Below, one piece after another: positions 45,482 through 54,714 of a DNA stretch of 64,000 bases (within the stretch, counting starts at the first letter, position 1; each line of letters starts with the position of its first letter). The position numbers were made by a program, and so were the translations under genes. The DNA lies in assembly GCF_002128425.1 (NCBI RefSeq), contig NZ_NESS01000005.1, forward strand, positions 62,001 through 126,000, written 5' to 3'. Below the pieces are notes generated by a model. The model did not search any database, had not been told where the DNA came from, and saw only the letters and a list, made by a program, of their open reading frames with translations. This DNA is from Gottfriedia acidiceleris (GTDB lineage: Bacteria > Bacillota > Bacilli > Bacillales > Bacillaceae_G).

Positions 45482-46206
45482 TTTTCTTGTTCTACTCCTT
45501 TTGAAAGCATTTGTTGAGATCTCCAATGATCTTCTACTTTTCCTTGAACATCATCAAAGTTTTGATGCAAAGATTGAATCATAAGGTCTCTATTCTTCGT
45601 ACCAATTGCGTCAATATATAATTGATGATTTTCGACTATTCGTTGAAAGTCTTCATATTTTTCCTTGAACCGTACTCGCATTGATAAAAGTATAAACGCT
45701 TCCATTACTGGTTTGGCATTATTCCAGATCATCAAAATGTATGAATGATCAATCGCTCGAATAATCGTTTCATGGAATAAAACATCTTGAAATGAAAACT
45801 CATCGGCATCTTGATATTTAATTGCGATTTTCATCATTTCAAGAATTTTACTTAGTTCCATTACCAATTCTTTCGTGTCTAATTTTACCAACCTTTCAAA
45901 TACAAATGTTTCGATTAGTAATCGTACATCATATATTTCTTCTATTTCTTTTTCAGTTAATCCAATAACAACTGCACCCATTCTTTCTAAACGAATCAGA
46001 TTTTCAGATGCTAGTGTTTTTAATGCTTCTCGAATAGGAGAACGACTCACATTAAAATCGGCAGCCAATTTATTTTCTGATAACTTGGTACCGCTTTCAA
46101 TTAGACCAGAAATTATCTGCATCCTTAATTCATAAGTTACACGATCACCAGCTGAAGCTTTTGATAGCCATTTTTCCGGATAAAGATATTGCTTTGATTC
46201 TAACAT
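45478..46206 (-). CDS. gntR: gluconate operon repressor, GntR family
   Basis: A 242-aa FadR-subfamily GntR regulator. Winged helix at about 15-85 (TYELRMQIISGLIESGTKLS, then FNVSRSPIREALKTLASENL) and an FCD effector domain with metal-site residues Asp/His (YDVRLLIETFVFE, DVLFHETIIRAIDHS). It represses the operon until gluconate binds. The first gene of gntRKP, it sits 28 bp from an 18-bp perfect palindrome identical in form to the B. subtilis GntR operator. Confidence 0.93.
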   Translation of the reverse strand: MLESKQYLYPEKWLSKASAGDRVTYELRMQIISGLIESGTKLSENKLAADFNVSRSPIREALKTLASENLIRLERMGAVVIGLTEKEIEEIYDVRLLIETFVFERLVKLDTKELVMELSKILEMMKIAIKYQDADEFSFQDVLFHETIIRAIDHSYILMIWNNAKPVMEAFILLSMRVRFKEKYEDFQRIVENHQLYIDAIGTKNRDLMIQSLHQNFDDVQGKVEDHWRSQQMLSKGVEQEK

Positions 46207-46233
46207 TTAGTCCATCCTCATTTCCATACGAGT

Positions 46234-46251
46234 ATACTTGTATACAAGTAT
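46234..46251. promoter_or_regulatory. GntR operator
   Basis: ATACTTGTATACAAGTAT, an 18-bp perfect palindrome that matches the known B. subtilis GntR operator, just upstream of gntR. Confidence 0.9.
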
Positions 46252-46273
46252 TATAAAAACATAATTAAAAAAA

Positions 46274-46287
46274 TGCAAGCGCTTTTA
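46274..46287. promoter_or_regulatory. cre site (CcpA)
   Basis: TGCAAGCGCTTTTA, near the ideal TGAAAGCGCTTTCA, 22 bp beyond the GntR operator. It implies glucose repression of the gnt operon. Confidence 0.75.
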
Positions 46288-46337
46288 TTTAAAACAACTC
46301 CATCATGTAATAGATTTTGAATATCAAGTGCAATTTA

Positions 46338-46463
46338 TTACAAAGGATTTGATTTATTATGACGTTCAACAATATTCCCTGCCAATCTAGAAATAAATGC
46401 ACCAGTGCTTGTAACAGTCACTTTTACAAGATATTTTCCATTGGTATAAACGCTGCTTTCCAA
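46338..46463 (-). pseudogene. short coding relic (41 codons)
   Basis: From a TTG at 46463 (AAGGA upstream) the frame reads LESSVYTNGKYLVKVTVTST and ends RLAGNIVERHNKSNPL. It looks like the C-terminal end of a larger protein. The upstream frame is closed by a stop. The family was not identified. Confidence 0.35.
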
Positions 46464-46623
46464 TTTAACATTCCTTAAATAGTCTTAAGTTAACATTTTT
46501 TAGAATAGAATGATTTTAAAGATAGCCTTACTAATTTATCTATCAAAATATAAATATCTAGAATTCCAAGAAGTTTCAATGGATCTTTTTAAAGAAACAA
46601 ACTGATGGAAGGAGATATACCAT

Positions 46624-46878
46624 ATGAGTCATTTCTTATTAAGTAGACTAGGCAACTGGAAAATTCAAATTCACTGCCACGCTGGAATTAGGACTGTAGG
46701 AAATGAAAGAGAAGTACTATTGCTTGATGAAGAACATGAAAAAATTGCACATTTTTCAATTGATACGAAAGGAGCCTTTTTAATTCTACAAATCCCTTGG
46801 GGTGGCTATGTAAAAATTAAAGAAGGCTACCAAACAATCGTTGTACATATTCCGTTTGAAGAAGATACCGAGGAATAG
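46624..46878 (+). CDS. hypothetical protein (84 aa)
   Basis: ATG at 46624 has a strong AAGGAG ribosome site nine bases upstream. The product is a small soluble beta-rich protein (MSHFLLSRLGNWKIQIHCHA start; acidic EEDTEE end) with no signal peptide. The family was not recognised. It lies 40 bp from the left end of an IS3-family element that may have removed its terminator. Confidence 0.6.
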   Translation: MSHFLLSRLGNWKIQIHCHAGIRTVGNEREVLLLDEEHEKIAHFSIDTKGAFLILQIPWGGYVKIKEGYQTIVVHIPFEEDTEE

Positions 46879-46979
46879 TTGAAATTAATATTGGTTTTAT
46901 AAAGTTCAATATGTAAAAAAGAGTGTGCCATTTTGGTCTTACCCCTGTCAAGTAGACACATAAATAAAAGGTATACTCT

Positions 46980-47840
<861 letters not shown>

Positions 47841-47859
<19 letters not shown>

Positions 47860-48170
47860 TGTTTCATCCTCCTTTTCGCAGCTAAGAGCTTTTTTAAATA
47901 GGCGTTCTCTGCTTCTAATCGCTTGATTTTTTCTGTGTCGTCTTCATGAATTTTCTTGGGTCTGCCTTTCAGATGATTATCAGTTTTTCCTCTCTTCTCA
48001 TCTAACCCTTGAAATCCTTCTTTTTTGTAATGAGATATCCAACGTTGCACAATTGACTGAGATATACCTAATTCTTTAGCTATTGAAGTAGAACCCATAT
48101 GATTATTCACATACATATCTATTACATTAAGCTTGAACTCTTTTGAATATGTTTTTCTAATTTTCCCCAT
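47841..48170 (-). CDS. IS3 family transposase orfA
   Basis: A 109-aa DNA-binding protein: the helix-turn-helix is TSIAKELGISQSIVQRWISH, followed by a leucine-zipper-like region DTEKIKRLEAENAYLKKLLA. ATG at 48170 has GGAGGGG upstream. It overlaps orfB at an A6 run (GAGAAAAAACAA), the usual place for -1 frameshifting to an OrfAB transposase. OrfA alone can repress transposition. Confidence 0.85.
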
Positions 48171-48259
48171 AAAAAAACCCCTCCAAAGTAGACAGTACAA
48201 CCCTTTCTTTTTACTGTCTACTATGAGGGGATAATAACATTTAGCACACTCTTTTTTTA

Positions 48260-51007
48260 TTATTTACGCAATGTTAAAAATTCTAGTTGTCTTAATCTTA
48301 CTGTGAAGAATGTAATCGGATCAAAGTAAATACTTGGATTTGATTTCATATCTTCTAAAGTTTGATTATAGTTAGAAATTGCTACTCTTGTTTCATCAAC
48401 TAGTTCATGGATTTGCTCAAATGGAGCATTTAGGAACATTGATAAATCCCTTGGCAAAGTTTTTTCAAACATCTCAAATTGTAAGAAAAACTTGTTTGAT
48501 AATTCTGATGTAACATCATCATAATTAACGTTATCTACATATTTTTGATATTGAGCAACAAGCTTGGATTTATTTTGTGGCAGTAAACCTAATAAGATAC
48601 CTGAGCTCTTTAAGATAAATTGAGATGGTGATGAATTTAATAAAATATTCATGTCATCTAGCTGAGTCATACTAGTCATACGATCTGCATCACGGCGCCA
48701 GTCATCTAATACTTTAAAATCACACTCAAGATTTAAATATTCATTTCCAATATATTCATTTAAAGAATCACTCATTTCAGTTAAATAGCTTTGAGTACCT
48801 TCTAATAAAACACCTGATTCTTTAATCCAGTTTTGTAGAGCTTCATTTAGTTTTGGTAGAGTATTCTCTCTTACATACTCACCAATTCGAAGATTCATTT
48901 CCTCGTTAAGCGTTTCAAGAATTGTACCGAAATCACTATCTTCTTTGATTAATTCTTTACATTCTTTTAGTAGACCAGGAATACTAAGCTTCAAGTCATA
49001 TTTTAATTCGTCTTTTAATTCACGATACGAGCTTTTAATTGTATTTAAATGTTCCATTTCTTTATCTTTTAAAGAATGTAATAGACCATTTAATTTGTCA
49101 TCAAGAACTTCATTCCATTCAACATTAGCTCGTAGTTCATCTTCTCTTTCAACTCGTTTTTCTAATAGGAAATTAATTAATTTGCGAATAGCTAATAATA
49201 ATTTCTCTGTTCGTTTTGAATTTGCTTCAGTTGATAGAACGTTATTCTCAATAAATAATTCTAAATCTTTAAATTGATCTTGATTACTATAAATTGAAGA
49301 ATAAGGTAATACTTGAGCGTTAGGGAAATCTACACTAATTTTCGCTTGGATTTCAGCGCGAACTCGATCAATTTCTTCTTTACTATAAATAGAATCCATC
49401 TTATTTAAAATAAAGTGAATCGGTAGAGTTGGTAATTCTTTTTTAATTTTAACTAGTAAAGAACGTTCGTTTTCTGTATAAGGTGCAGTAGCATTTAAAA
49501 CATAAACAAGACGATCTGCTAGTTTTACTGATTGAAATAATGCTTTTGTATTAATTTGCTTTCCATCAATTCCAGGTGTGTCAATGATTGATAGACGATG
49601 CTTTTGTAAAAATGAATTTGGTAATTTATAGTATACTAATTCATCACCTTTTAACAGATTATTTTCAACAGTTGTTAAATCGTAAAAATCTGCATATTCA
49701 GCAAGCTGTGTATTGCCTTCTTTCGAAAATACGACAATATTTGATTCACTATCTTGTTCAAATAATACTGGCATTGTCGTAGAAGACCCCATCATTTTCT
49801 CACCTAAAAGTGAGTTAACAAATGAAGATTTTCCGTTACCAGTTGTACCTGCCACAAGCATTGTTGTATTTTCAAATTGAGTTAATTTACTTGTCCACCA
49901 CTCAAAACGGTCCCCAACTTCTATTTCATTTAAAGCAGACCATTGTAGGATGTTTTCAAATAATTCTTTGCCAATTTCAAAGCAATCAGGCGTTTTCATT
50001 AACTGTTCAAATGCCATTTCTGCGTCAGCAACAATTTGATAATCAATACGACCCGGGAATAAACGATCCCATGCTAGTGTTGCAGTCGTTGCTAAAACTG
50101 CACCTTTAATATCGGTGATACGTAACCAATTTGTTAAGAAGCTTGGCATCATTTCTTCAAGCTGAGCTACAAAGTATTCACCTTCAACTAATTCTTCGTA
50201 TGTCATTGAATAGATTGATGGCAAACGATTCCATTTAACACCTGTCTCAACGTTGATTTGGAATAACATATCATTGAAGGTTTGTAACCAATTTACATAA
50301 ACTGATTGTTCTCTATAACTATTCCAAAGTGCTTCTACCATTAATTCAAAGTGCTCAAGATCGACTTTAGCCAATGATAGTAGCGGTTGTACAAAATAAC
50401 TTGGCGCCATTTCTTTTGTTACACCATTTATGATGTATTCTCTTAATACAATAAACCATTTTAAATCTTCCGTACGAATTGATTCATCAGAAGCTAGAGC
50501 TACAGCACTATTCCAATCGTGATGTTTCTCATAAAAATTACGTGCAATTCTTGTTACATTAGGATAATCAGGATTATATTTTACTGCTTCTTTAATAATA
50601 CGATCTGCTTCCTCGTATTTTGAAACATCGATATAAAGTGAGAATAAATTTAAGAATATTTCAGATGTTAGTGTATTACTATCTGTTTTAACTTCTTTAT
50701 ATAGCTTTTCTGCTGTTTCATATGCACCAATTTCATAATAAGAATCAGCAATATTTTTCTTTGCCCAATCGCTTAACTGATTTGCGACTTTTTCCCACTT
50801 GAATACTGCAGATTCAAAGTCTTTATTTTCAAAATAAACTTCACCTTGTGCAAATCGGATAGATGAAAGATCCATATCATCATTTTGTTCTCTGTAAAGG
50901 TCAGCTAAAACTGCAATAGGATGATTATTGTTTTCATTTTCATTTAAATATGATTTATAAAATTGTTTGTTTATAAATTGTTCTTTTACTTTCACTTTAA
51001 CAGTCAT
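48260..51007 (-). CDS. dynamin-like GTPase with N-terminal TPR-like region
   Basis: A 915-aa protein. Residues about 45-190 form tetratricopeptide-like helical repeats (FAQGEVYFENKDFESAVFKW; NIADSYYEIGAYETAEKLYK). A helical linker follows. The GTPase domain starts near 385 with G1 AGTTGNGKSS, G2 SSTTMPV, G3 IDTPGIDG and G4 NKMD. The rest is long helical dynamin-type stalk with a hydrophobic patch (SGILLGLLP, about 780). Bacterial dynamin-like proteins remodel or protect membranes; a TPR fusion suggests protein recruitment. ATG at 51007 follows AGAAGGTG. The divergent acidic gene at 51210 may be linked. Confidence 0.82.
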   Translation of the reverse strand: MTVKVKVKEQFINKQFYKSYLNENENNNHPIAVLADLYREQNDDMDLSSIRFAQGEVYFENKDFESAVFKWEKVANQLSDWAKKNIADSYYEIGAYETAEKLYKEVKTDSNTLTSEIFLNLFSLYIDVSKYEEADRIIKEAVKYNPDYPNVTRIARNFYEKHHDWNSAVALASDESIRTEDLKWFIVLREYIINGVTKEMAPSYFVQPLLSLAKVDLEHFELMVEALWNSYREQSVYVNWLQTFNDMLFQINVETGVKWNRLPSIYSMTYEELVEGEYFVAQLEEMMPSFLTNWLRITDIKGAVLATTATLAWDRLFPGRIDYQIVADAEMAFEQLMKTPDCFEIGKELFENILQWSALNEIEVGDRFEWWTSKLTQFENTTMLVAGTTGNGKSSFVNSLLGEKMMGSSTTMPVLFEQDSESNIVVFSKEGNTQLAEYADFYDLTTVENNLLKGDELVYYKLPNSFLQKHRLSIIDTPGIDGKQINTKALFQSVKLADRLVYVLNATAPYTENERSLLVKIKKELPTLPIHFILNKMDSIYSKEEIDRVRAEIQAKISVDFPNAQVLPYSSIYSNQDQFKDLELFIENNVLSTEANSKRTEKLLLAIRKLINFLLEKRVEREDELRANVEWNEVLDDKLNGLLHSLKDKEMEHLNTIKSSYRELKDELKYDLKLSIPGLLKECKELIKEDSDFGTILETLNEEMNLRIGEYVRENTLPKLNEALQNWIKESGVLLEGTQSYLTEMSDSLNEYIGNEYLNLECDFKVLDDWRRDADRMTSMTQLDDMNILLNSSPSQFILKSSGILLGLLPQNKSKLVAQYQKYVDNVNYDDVTSELSNKFFLQFEMFEKTLPRDLSMFLNAPFEQIHELVDETRVAISNYNQTLEDMKSNPSIYFDPITFFTVRLRQLEFLTLRK

Positions 51008-51209
51008 GTTATCACCTTCTATGTATAATAAAATCAATTTAAGTCCAGAAATTTACTAAAAGAAATTTGTAAAATTTATACAGCATTATTATTCTACCAA
51101 ATAAGAGTAACCGAAATTGTAACAATTCAATGTCATTTTCATAAGAATTTTGTTATATTTGTTACGTTACATACAAAACATAGAAAAAATAATATTTTTT
51201 GGAGGCATT

Positions 51210-51674
51210 ATGCTAACTTACGAAGAAAAACTTACAATCATTGAATCATTTCCAGAATTAACGAAAAAGCCCGTCTCACTTGGGCGTACAAATTTTCAAT
51301 TTGAAGAAAGTTTAAAGGAAAAAAAGAATGTTGTTTACCATCTACATCCTAATGGTAATGGCTTTGTATATGCTGAAGGTATTAAGGGGTATAAAACTAA
51401 CGAAAAAGGTATGGTAAATATAAGAGAATTTACTGAAGACGAACTTCGTACAATACTCACTAAATCAATTGAAAGCCTATCAATCGAACCAATTTTTGAA
51501 GAAGATGAAGAAGTAGAAGAAATTTGGGTTAATGCGACTGGACAAATCCTTAAACTAGTTTCAGAAATGGACATGTGGAATGTTTATGCAGGAGAAAATC
51601 TTGATGGTACATTCAATAGCTACGGTGAAGCTTGTGAATATTTAGATGAAGAAGGATTTCATGTTCAGGACTGA
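51210..51674 (+). CDS. acidic hypothetical protein (154 aa)
   Basis: ATG at 51210 has GGAGG four bases upstream. It is a soluble, Glu-rich protein with the patch EPIFEEDEEVEEIWVNATG at about 92-110 and a C-terminal SYGEACEYLDEEGFHVQD. There is no signal peptide or known motif. It is divergent from the dynamin-like gene with a shared 200-bp promoter region, and monocistronic. Function unknown. Confidence 0.65.
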   Translation: MLTYEEKLTIIESFPELTKKPVSLGRTNFQFEESLKEKKNVVYHLHPNGNGFVYAEGIKGYKTNEKGMVNIREFTEDELRTILTKSIESLSIEPIFEEDEEVEEIWVNATGQILKLVSEMDMWNVYAGENLDGTFNSYGEACEYLDEEGFHVQD

Positions 51675-51681
51675 ACAGATT

Positions 51682-51711
51682 TAGAGCTTGGGGAACCAAG
51701 CTCTTTTTAAT
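51682..51711 (+). terminator. intrinsic terminator
   Basis: AGAGCTTGG and CCAAGCTCT form a stem with GGAA loop, then TTTTTAA. Confidence 0.85.
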
Positions 51712-51718
51712 TTAAATA

Positions 51719-51862
51719 TTAATGTAATTCATTTTTGGATTTACTGCCTTTTTTAGAGCGATAAACGTTTCCTTTTGTGTTATCACCACTAGTTGGTTCT
51801 TGTCCATGAAGTTGAGGTGCGTTTTGATTTTTACTTCCTTTGCTGCCATTTTTACTTGTCAT
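51719..51862 (-). CDS. small basic protein (47 aa)
   Basis: ATG at 51862 has GGAGGAAG upstream. The peptide is rich in Lys, Ser, Asn and Gly (MTSKNGSKGSKNQNAPQLHG start, KKGSKSKNELH end), with no hydrophobic segment. It has the unstructured look of small spore proteins; the family was not identified. It faces another small gene of similar composition. Confidence 0.6.
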   Translation of the reverse strand: MTSKNGSKGSKNQNAPQLHGQEPTSGDNTKGNVYRSKKGSKSKNELH

Positions 51863-51964
51863 TTTTCTTCCTCCTAAAACCATTTATCATAAATAGATTC
51901 CCATTTTAAATTAAAGATTATTCAAGGAATTTAAGCACATAATAATAAAAAAGGAGGGTTAAAC

Positions 51965-52099
51965 ATGGCTAAAGGGCATACGAACAAAGGTCCACAAAAA
52001 AGTTCTGTAGATCAATTTGGACATTCAGAAGAATCTGCTTATTCGAAGAGTAAAAAAATGGAAGAGTTTCATAAGAAAAATACAGAAAAAGAAAGCTAA
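51965..52099 (+). CDS. small hydrophilic protein (44 aa)
   Basis: ATG at 51965 has AAGGAGGG seven bases upstream. The product begins MAKGHTNKGPQKSSVDQFGH and ends FHKKNTEKES. It is highly charged and Lys/Ser/His-rich, and resembles small spore or stress peptides in composition only. It lies head-to-head with the gene at 51719-51862. Confidence 0.6.
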   Translation: MAKGHTNKGPQKSSVDQFGHSEESAYSKSKKMEEFHKKNTEKES

Positions 52100-52188
52100 A
52101 AGAACTTTTAATTCTTTTAAATGTACTTGCTAATTTTCCTTCAACAAGTCATTATAAAAGTATGATAAAATTGGAGGAAACAAATTTT

Positions 52189-52380
52189 ATGAGCGAAAAT
52201 AATGAAGTTAAAAACGAACCAAAAAAAGTTAGTCTTCAGGAATTAATGAAACAAAAGTTGGCTAGCAAAAAACAGCAAAATTCTAATCAAAATACTGGGG
52301 TAAATGCTGTTAAAGATATGACGAAAAAGAATCAAATTGCTAAAAAGCCAAACAATCAACGTAAACGTATGGGTGTTTAA
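52189..52380 (+). CDS. small Lys/Asn/Gln-rich protein (63 aa)
   Basis: ATG at 52189 has TTGGAGG upstream; an in-frame ATG at 52162 lies on the far side of that site. The product begins MSENNEVKNEPKKVSLQELM and ends KPNNQRKRMGV. It is basic, probably disordered with a short helix, and unrecognised. A terminator follows directly. Confidence 0.6.
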   Translation: MSENNEVKNEPKKVSLQELMKQKLASKKQQNSNQNTGVNAVKDMTKKNQIAKKPNNQRKRMGV

Positions 52381-52392
52381 TATTTTAACTTA

Positions 52393-52426
52393 GTAAAAAA
52401 CGACTGAGTGATCAGTCGTTTTTTAT
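52393..52426. terminator. bidirectional intrinsic terminator
   Basis: AAAAAACGACTGA and TCAGTCGTTTTTT form a strong A/T-flanked stem between convergent genes. Confidence 0.88.
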
Positions 52427-52435
52427 TTCACCTTT

Positions 52436-53011
52436 TTATATGTCTTCTAAAAGATTTTGATTGCTATTATTTTCACCAAAAGTTAAAACATCATTTACTG
52501 GCTGATAAGATTCACCGTAAAAATGTGTATCCTTATATGTATGAATCATATTATAAGTTTTTTTCATCGCCTTAAAAATCATTTCTTCACCCTCGTTATT
52601 TGGAGACCAGTACAGAATTTCCATTGGGTTTATTTCTTGAGTTGCTAGTGAGCGTCTGTTATATCCAATTGACTGAGCATGCTCAAAGCCTTCTCTTTTA
52701 TAAAATCGAAGCCTTTTTTCTGTATCAGTATCTTCATAATTAACTGGTTCAACCTCTAAAATAATCGGTTTGCCCTTCTTCTTTAGCTTTTCAAGCAGTT
52801 TATACCCAAGACCTTGCCCACGGGCATCTTTTGAAACGAATAAGTAATCAATAAATACAAAATCATCCAGTTCCGCATACATTAAAACATGATGAGGGCC
52901 TTCGTCTTTATGGTATATATCTGACCGCTCTTTCAATAATGTTTCCATATGCTCCCTTGATTTCATTTCTTCAACTGGAAAATACTGATTTAGTTTTTCA
53001 TACCAATGCAT
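52436..53011 (-). CDS. GNAT family N-acetyltransferase (191 aa)
   Basis: An acetyl-CoA-dependent acyltransferase: the core strand VFIDYLFVSKDARGQGLGYK carries the pyrophosphate-binding R/Q-x-x-G-x-G motif (about residues 50-70), followed by LLEKLKKKGKPIILEVEP. The C-terminal 80 residues are an extension beyond the minimal GNAT fold. ATG follows AAGGAG. The substrate is unknown and the gene is monocistronic. Confidence 0.8.
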   Translation of the reverse strand: MHWYEKLNQYFPVEEMKSREHMETLLKERSDIYHKDEGPHHVLMYAELDDFVFIDYLFVSKDARGQGLGYKLLEKLKKKGKPIILEVEPVNYEDTDTEKRLRFYKREGFEHAQSIGYNRRSLATQEINPMEILYWSPNNEGEEMIFKAMKKTYNMIHTYKDTHFYGESYQPVNDVLTFGENNSNQNLLEDI

Positions 53012-53202
53012 TGTTATTCTCCTTTTCTTACATGCAGTTTTATAGCATTACGTTAGACAAGCCATTATGTTAGACTGCTTACACACTTCATTTAACTTCT
53101 AAAAAAATAATAAGTAAGTCCTTTAAAATGAAGTATTTGAAGTATTAATACTTTTCATGCAAGAAAAGCTCCAATATTATTGACATTAGAAATTTAATTA
53201 AA

Positions 53203-53754
53203 TCATTTCCTTAGTGAAACCCAATCCTCCGCTAACATACCGTAAACAATGTGATCTACATAATGATCATACAACCATTCGGCTTTCCTAATACGACCTT
53301 CTTGACAAAATCCTAATCTCCCTGGAATAGCACGGCTTTTTGTATTTTCAACAGCAGCACGAATCTCGACTCGATTTAGCTTTAAATCGGATAATGCATG
53401 GTTAACAAATGCATGACAAGCTTTTGTCATTATGCCGGATCCTTCAAACCCCTTTCCTAGCCAATAACCAATACTAGTCGACTTGTTAGTCCAATCAATT
53501 TTATGGAATCCGATTACGCCTACAAGTTTCGCATTTGACCAAATACCAGCTTGAAATCCATTATTTTCAGAAAATTGTTTCATTGTTGATTTTATAAAAT
53601 TCTCTGTATCCTCAAGTTTTTTATTGTATGCTATTAATGGTAACCATTCTTTTAATTGCTCCATTGAATTAATCGTTAATTTGTATAACTCTTCTGCATC
53701 ATGAAGAGTTAATAATTTTAATTGTAGGTTTTCTTCAATTTTATAACTAAACAT
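53203..53754 (-). CDS. RimJ/RimL-type GNAT acetyltransferase
   Basis: A 183-aa acetyltransferase of the ribosomal-protein-serine/alanine type: LLTLHDAEELYKLT near the N-terminus, SIGYWLGKGFEGSGIMTKAC with the acetyl-CoA loop, then LNRVEIRAAVENTKSRAIPG and LGFCQEGRIRKAEW. ATG at 53754 has AAGGAG eight bases upstream. The targets may be ribosomal proteins or antibiotics. It is followed by a DinB gene transcribed from upstream on the same strand. Confidence 0.83.
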   Translation of the reverse strand: MFSYKIEENLQLKLLTLHDAEELYKLTINSMEQLKEWLPLIAYNKKLEDTENFIKSTMKQFSENNGFQAGIWSNAKLVGVIGFHKIDWTNKSTSIGYWLGKGFEGSGIMTKACHAFVNHALSDLKLNRVEIRAAVENTKSRAIPGRLGFCQEGRIRKAEWLYDHYVDHIVYGMLAEDWVSLRK

Positions 53755-53795
53755 CAATTATTCTCCTTTTTTAAATAGCATAGAAAGCATTATAT

Positions 53796-53817
53796 AAAAA
53801 GACAGCATTAAGCTGCC
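53796..53817 (-). terminator. short terminator between DinB and GNAT genes
   Basis: Minus strand GGCAGC-TTAAT-GCTGTC, then TTTTTATATAA, after the DinB-family stop codon. Confidence 0.55.
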
Positions 53818-53831
53818 TCTGGTTTCTTATG

Positions 53832-54302
53832 TCAACGATGTGATGGCCACGATCCTTGCATTTTTCTAATTTGAATAATTTGTCCTGTATGATAAGCGTC
53901 ATGTAGTAATAGATCCATTAGTTTAACTTCAAAAGAATTTCTCATAAGTTCCTCATCAGTCATATTACTCACTAGCTGTCTTAAACTAGAACAAGTATTT
54001 TCCAAGCGTTCAACTACTTTCTTCCACTCGTTTCCTTCATTCGATTGTTCAGTAAGAAAGAAGGTTTGGTCACCATCTAGATTTTGCGTCCACTCTTTAC
54101 CTTCTAGATTTGCTACAAGCCTCTCTTTGTAATAAAGAAGATGATTAACGTTTTCCCAAATCGATTTCGTTGCTTCTCCTGCTGGTCTAAAGCCAGCTTG
54201 CTGGGCTGAAATTCCTTCAATTGCATCTTTTAGTGGAGCAAACCAACTTTCCTTATCATATGTTTTGTCTAATACGTTTAAAAACAATTCTTTTCGATTC
54301 AA
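53832..54302 (-). CDS. DinB family protein
   Basis: A 156-aa four-helix-bundle protein of the DinB/YfiT metal-binding group. The three His ligands fit NHLLYYKE (about residue 53) and the pair in LLLHDAYHTGQIIQIRK (about 134 and 138). Some members are bacillithiol or mycothiol transferases, others are DNA-damage-inducible. The start is TTG at 54302 with GGGGGAG six bases upstream. Confidence 0.83.
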   Translation of the reverse strand: MNRKELFLNVLDKTYDKESWFAPLKDAIEGISAQQAGFRPAGEATKSIWENVNHLLYYKERLVANLEGKEWTQNLDGDQTFFLTEQSNEGNEWKKVVERLENTCSSLRQLVSNMTDEELMRNSFEVKLMDLLLHDAYHTGQIIQIRKMQGSWPSHR

Positions 54303-54516
54303 AACATACTCCCCCTTTAAACTCTAATAATTTTAGAAATTACTTCTATAAAGTCTCCTCATACCTATTAAACTTACATTAAAAAAGTAGGACTATATTT
54401 GAACTAAAATAAAAACAATTGTTTCATATTGAGGTCACCACTGTTTATTTATTCAACACATGGACATTTTTACCTTTTCTTTTTTTTAGTATCTTATAAC
54501 ATTTGGAATATTTGTT

Positions 54517-54714
54517 TTAACTATTAGTTACAAAGTGAAGAACAAATATAACTAAAAATACGCCAGAAAGTACACTAATTTTTTGAATCTTTGTTCGTTT
54601 TTCAAACCAGTCCCATCTTTGATTCTCGTTATTAACAAGTCCAAAATAAACCATCAAATAATCAATCATACTCATTAATAAAACCCCTAATACGACCCAA
54701 TTAATATTTGACAT
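54517..54714 (-). CDS. small two-helix membrane protein (65 aa)
   Basis: ATG at 54714 has AAAGGGG upstream. Two transmembrane segments (INWVVLGVLLMSMIDYLMVY and ISVLSGVFLVIFVLHFV) flank a basic, Trp-containing loop. The family was not recognised. It is monocistronic. Confidence 0.6.
   Translation of the reverse strand: MSNINWVVLGVLLMSMIDYLMVYFGLVNNENQRWDWFEKRTKIQKISVLSGVFLVIFVLHFVTNS

Larger units (their letters stand above)
46207..46623. other. 417-bp region upstream of gntR
   Basis: It contains the gntR operator, a cre site and a decayed coding fragment (46338-46463). The rest, up to the ribosome site of the gene at 46624, shows nothing recognisable. Confidence 0.5.

Noticed and set aside
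45482-45526. Longer gntK start
   Set aside because: The frame is open upstream but those codons lie inside gntR and are not kinase-like. The ATG overlapping the gntR stop gives the normal FGGY start.
46605-46626. Cloning-vector contamination
   Set aside because: AAGGAGATATACCAT before the ATG at 46624 equals the ribosome site of common expression vectors. No promoter, operator or tag sequence surrounds it and both flanks are chromosomal, so I treat it as coincidence.
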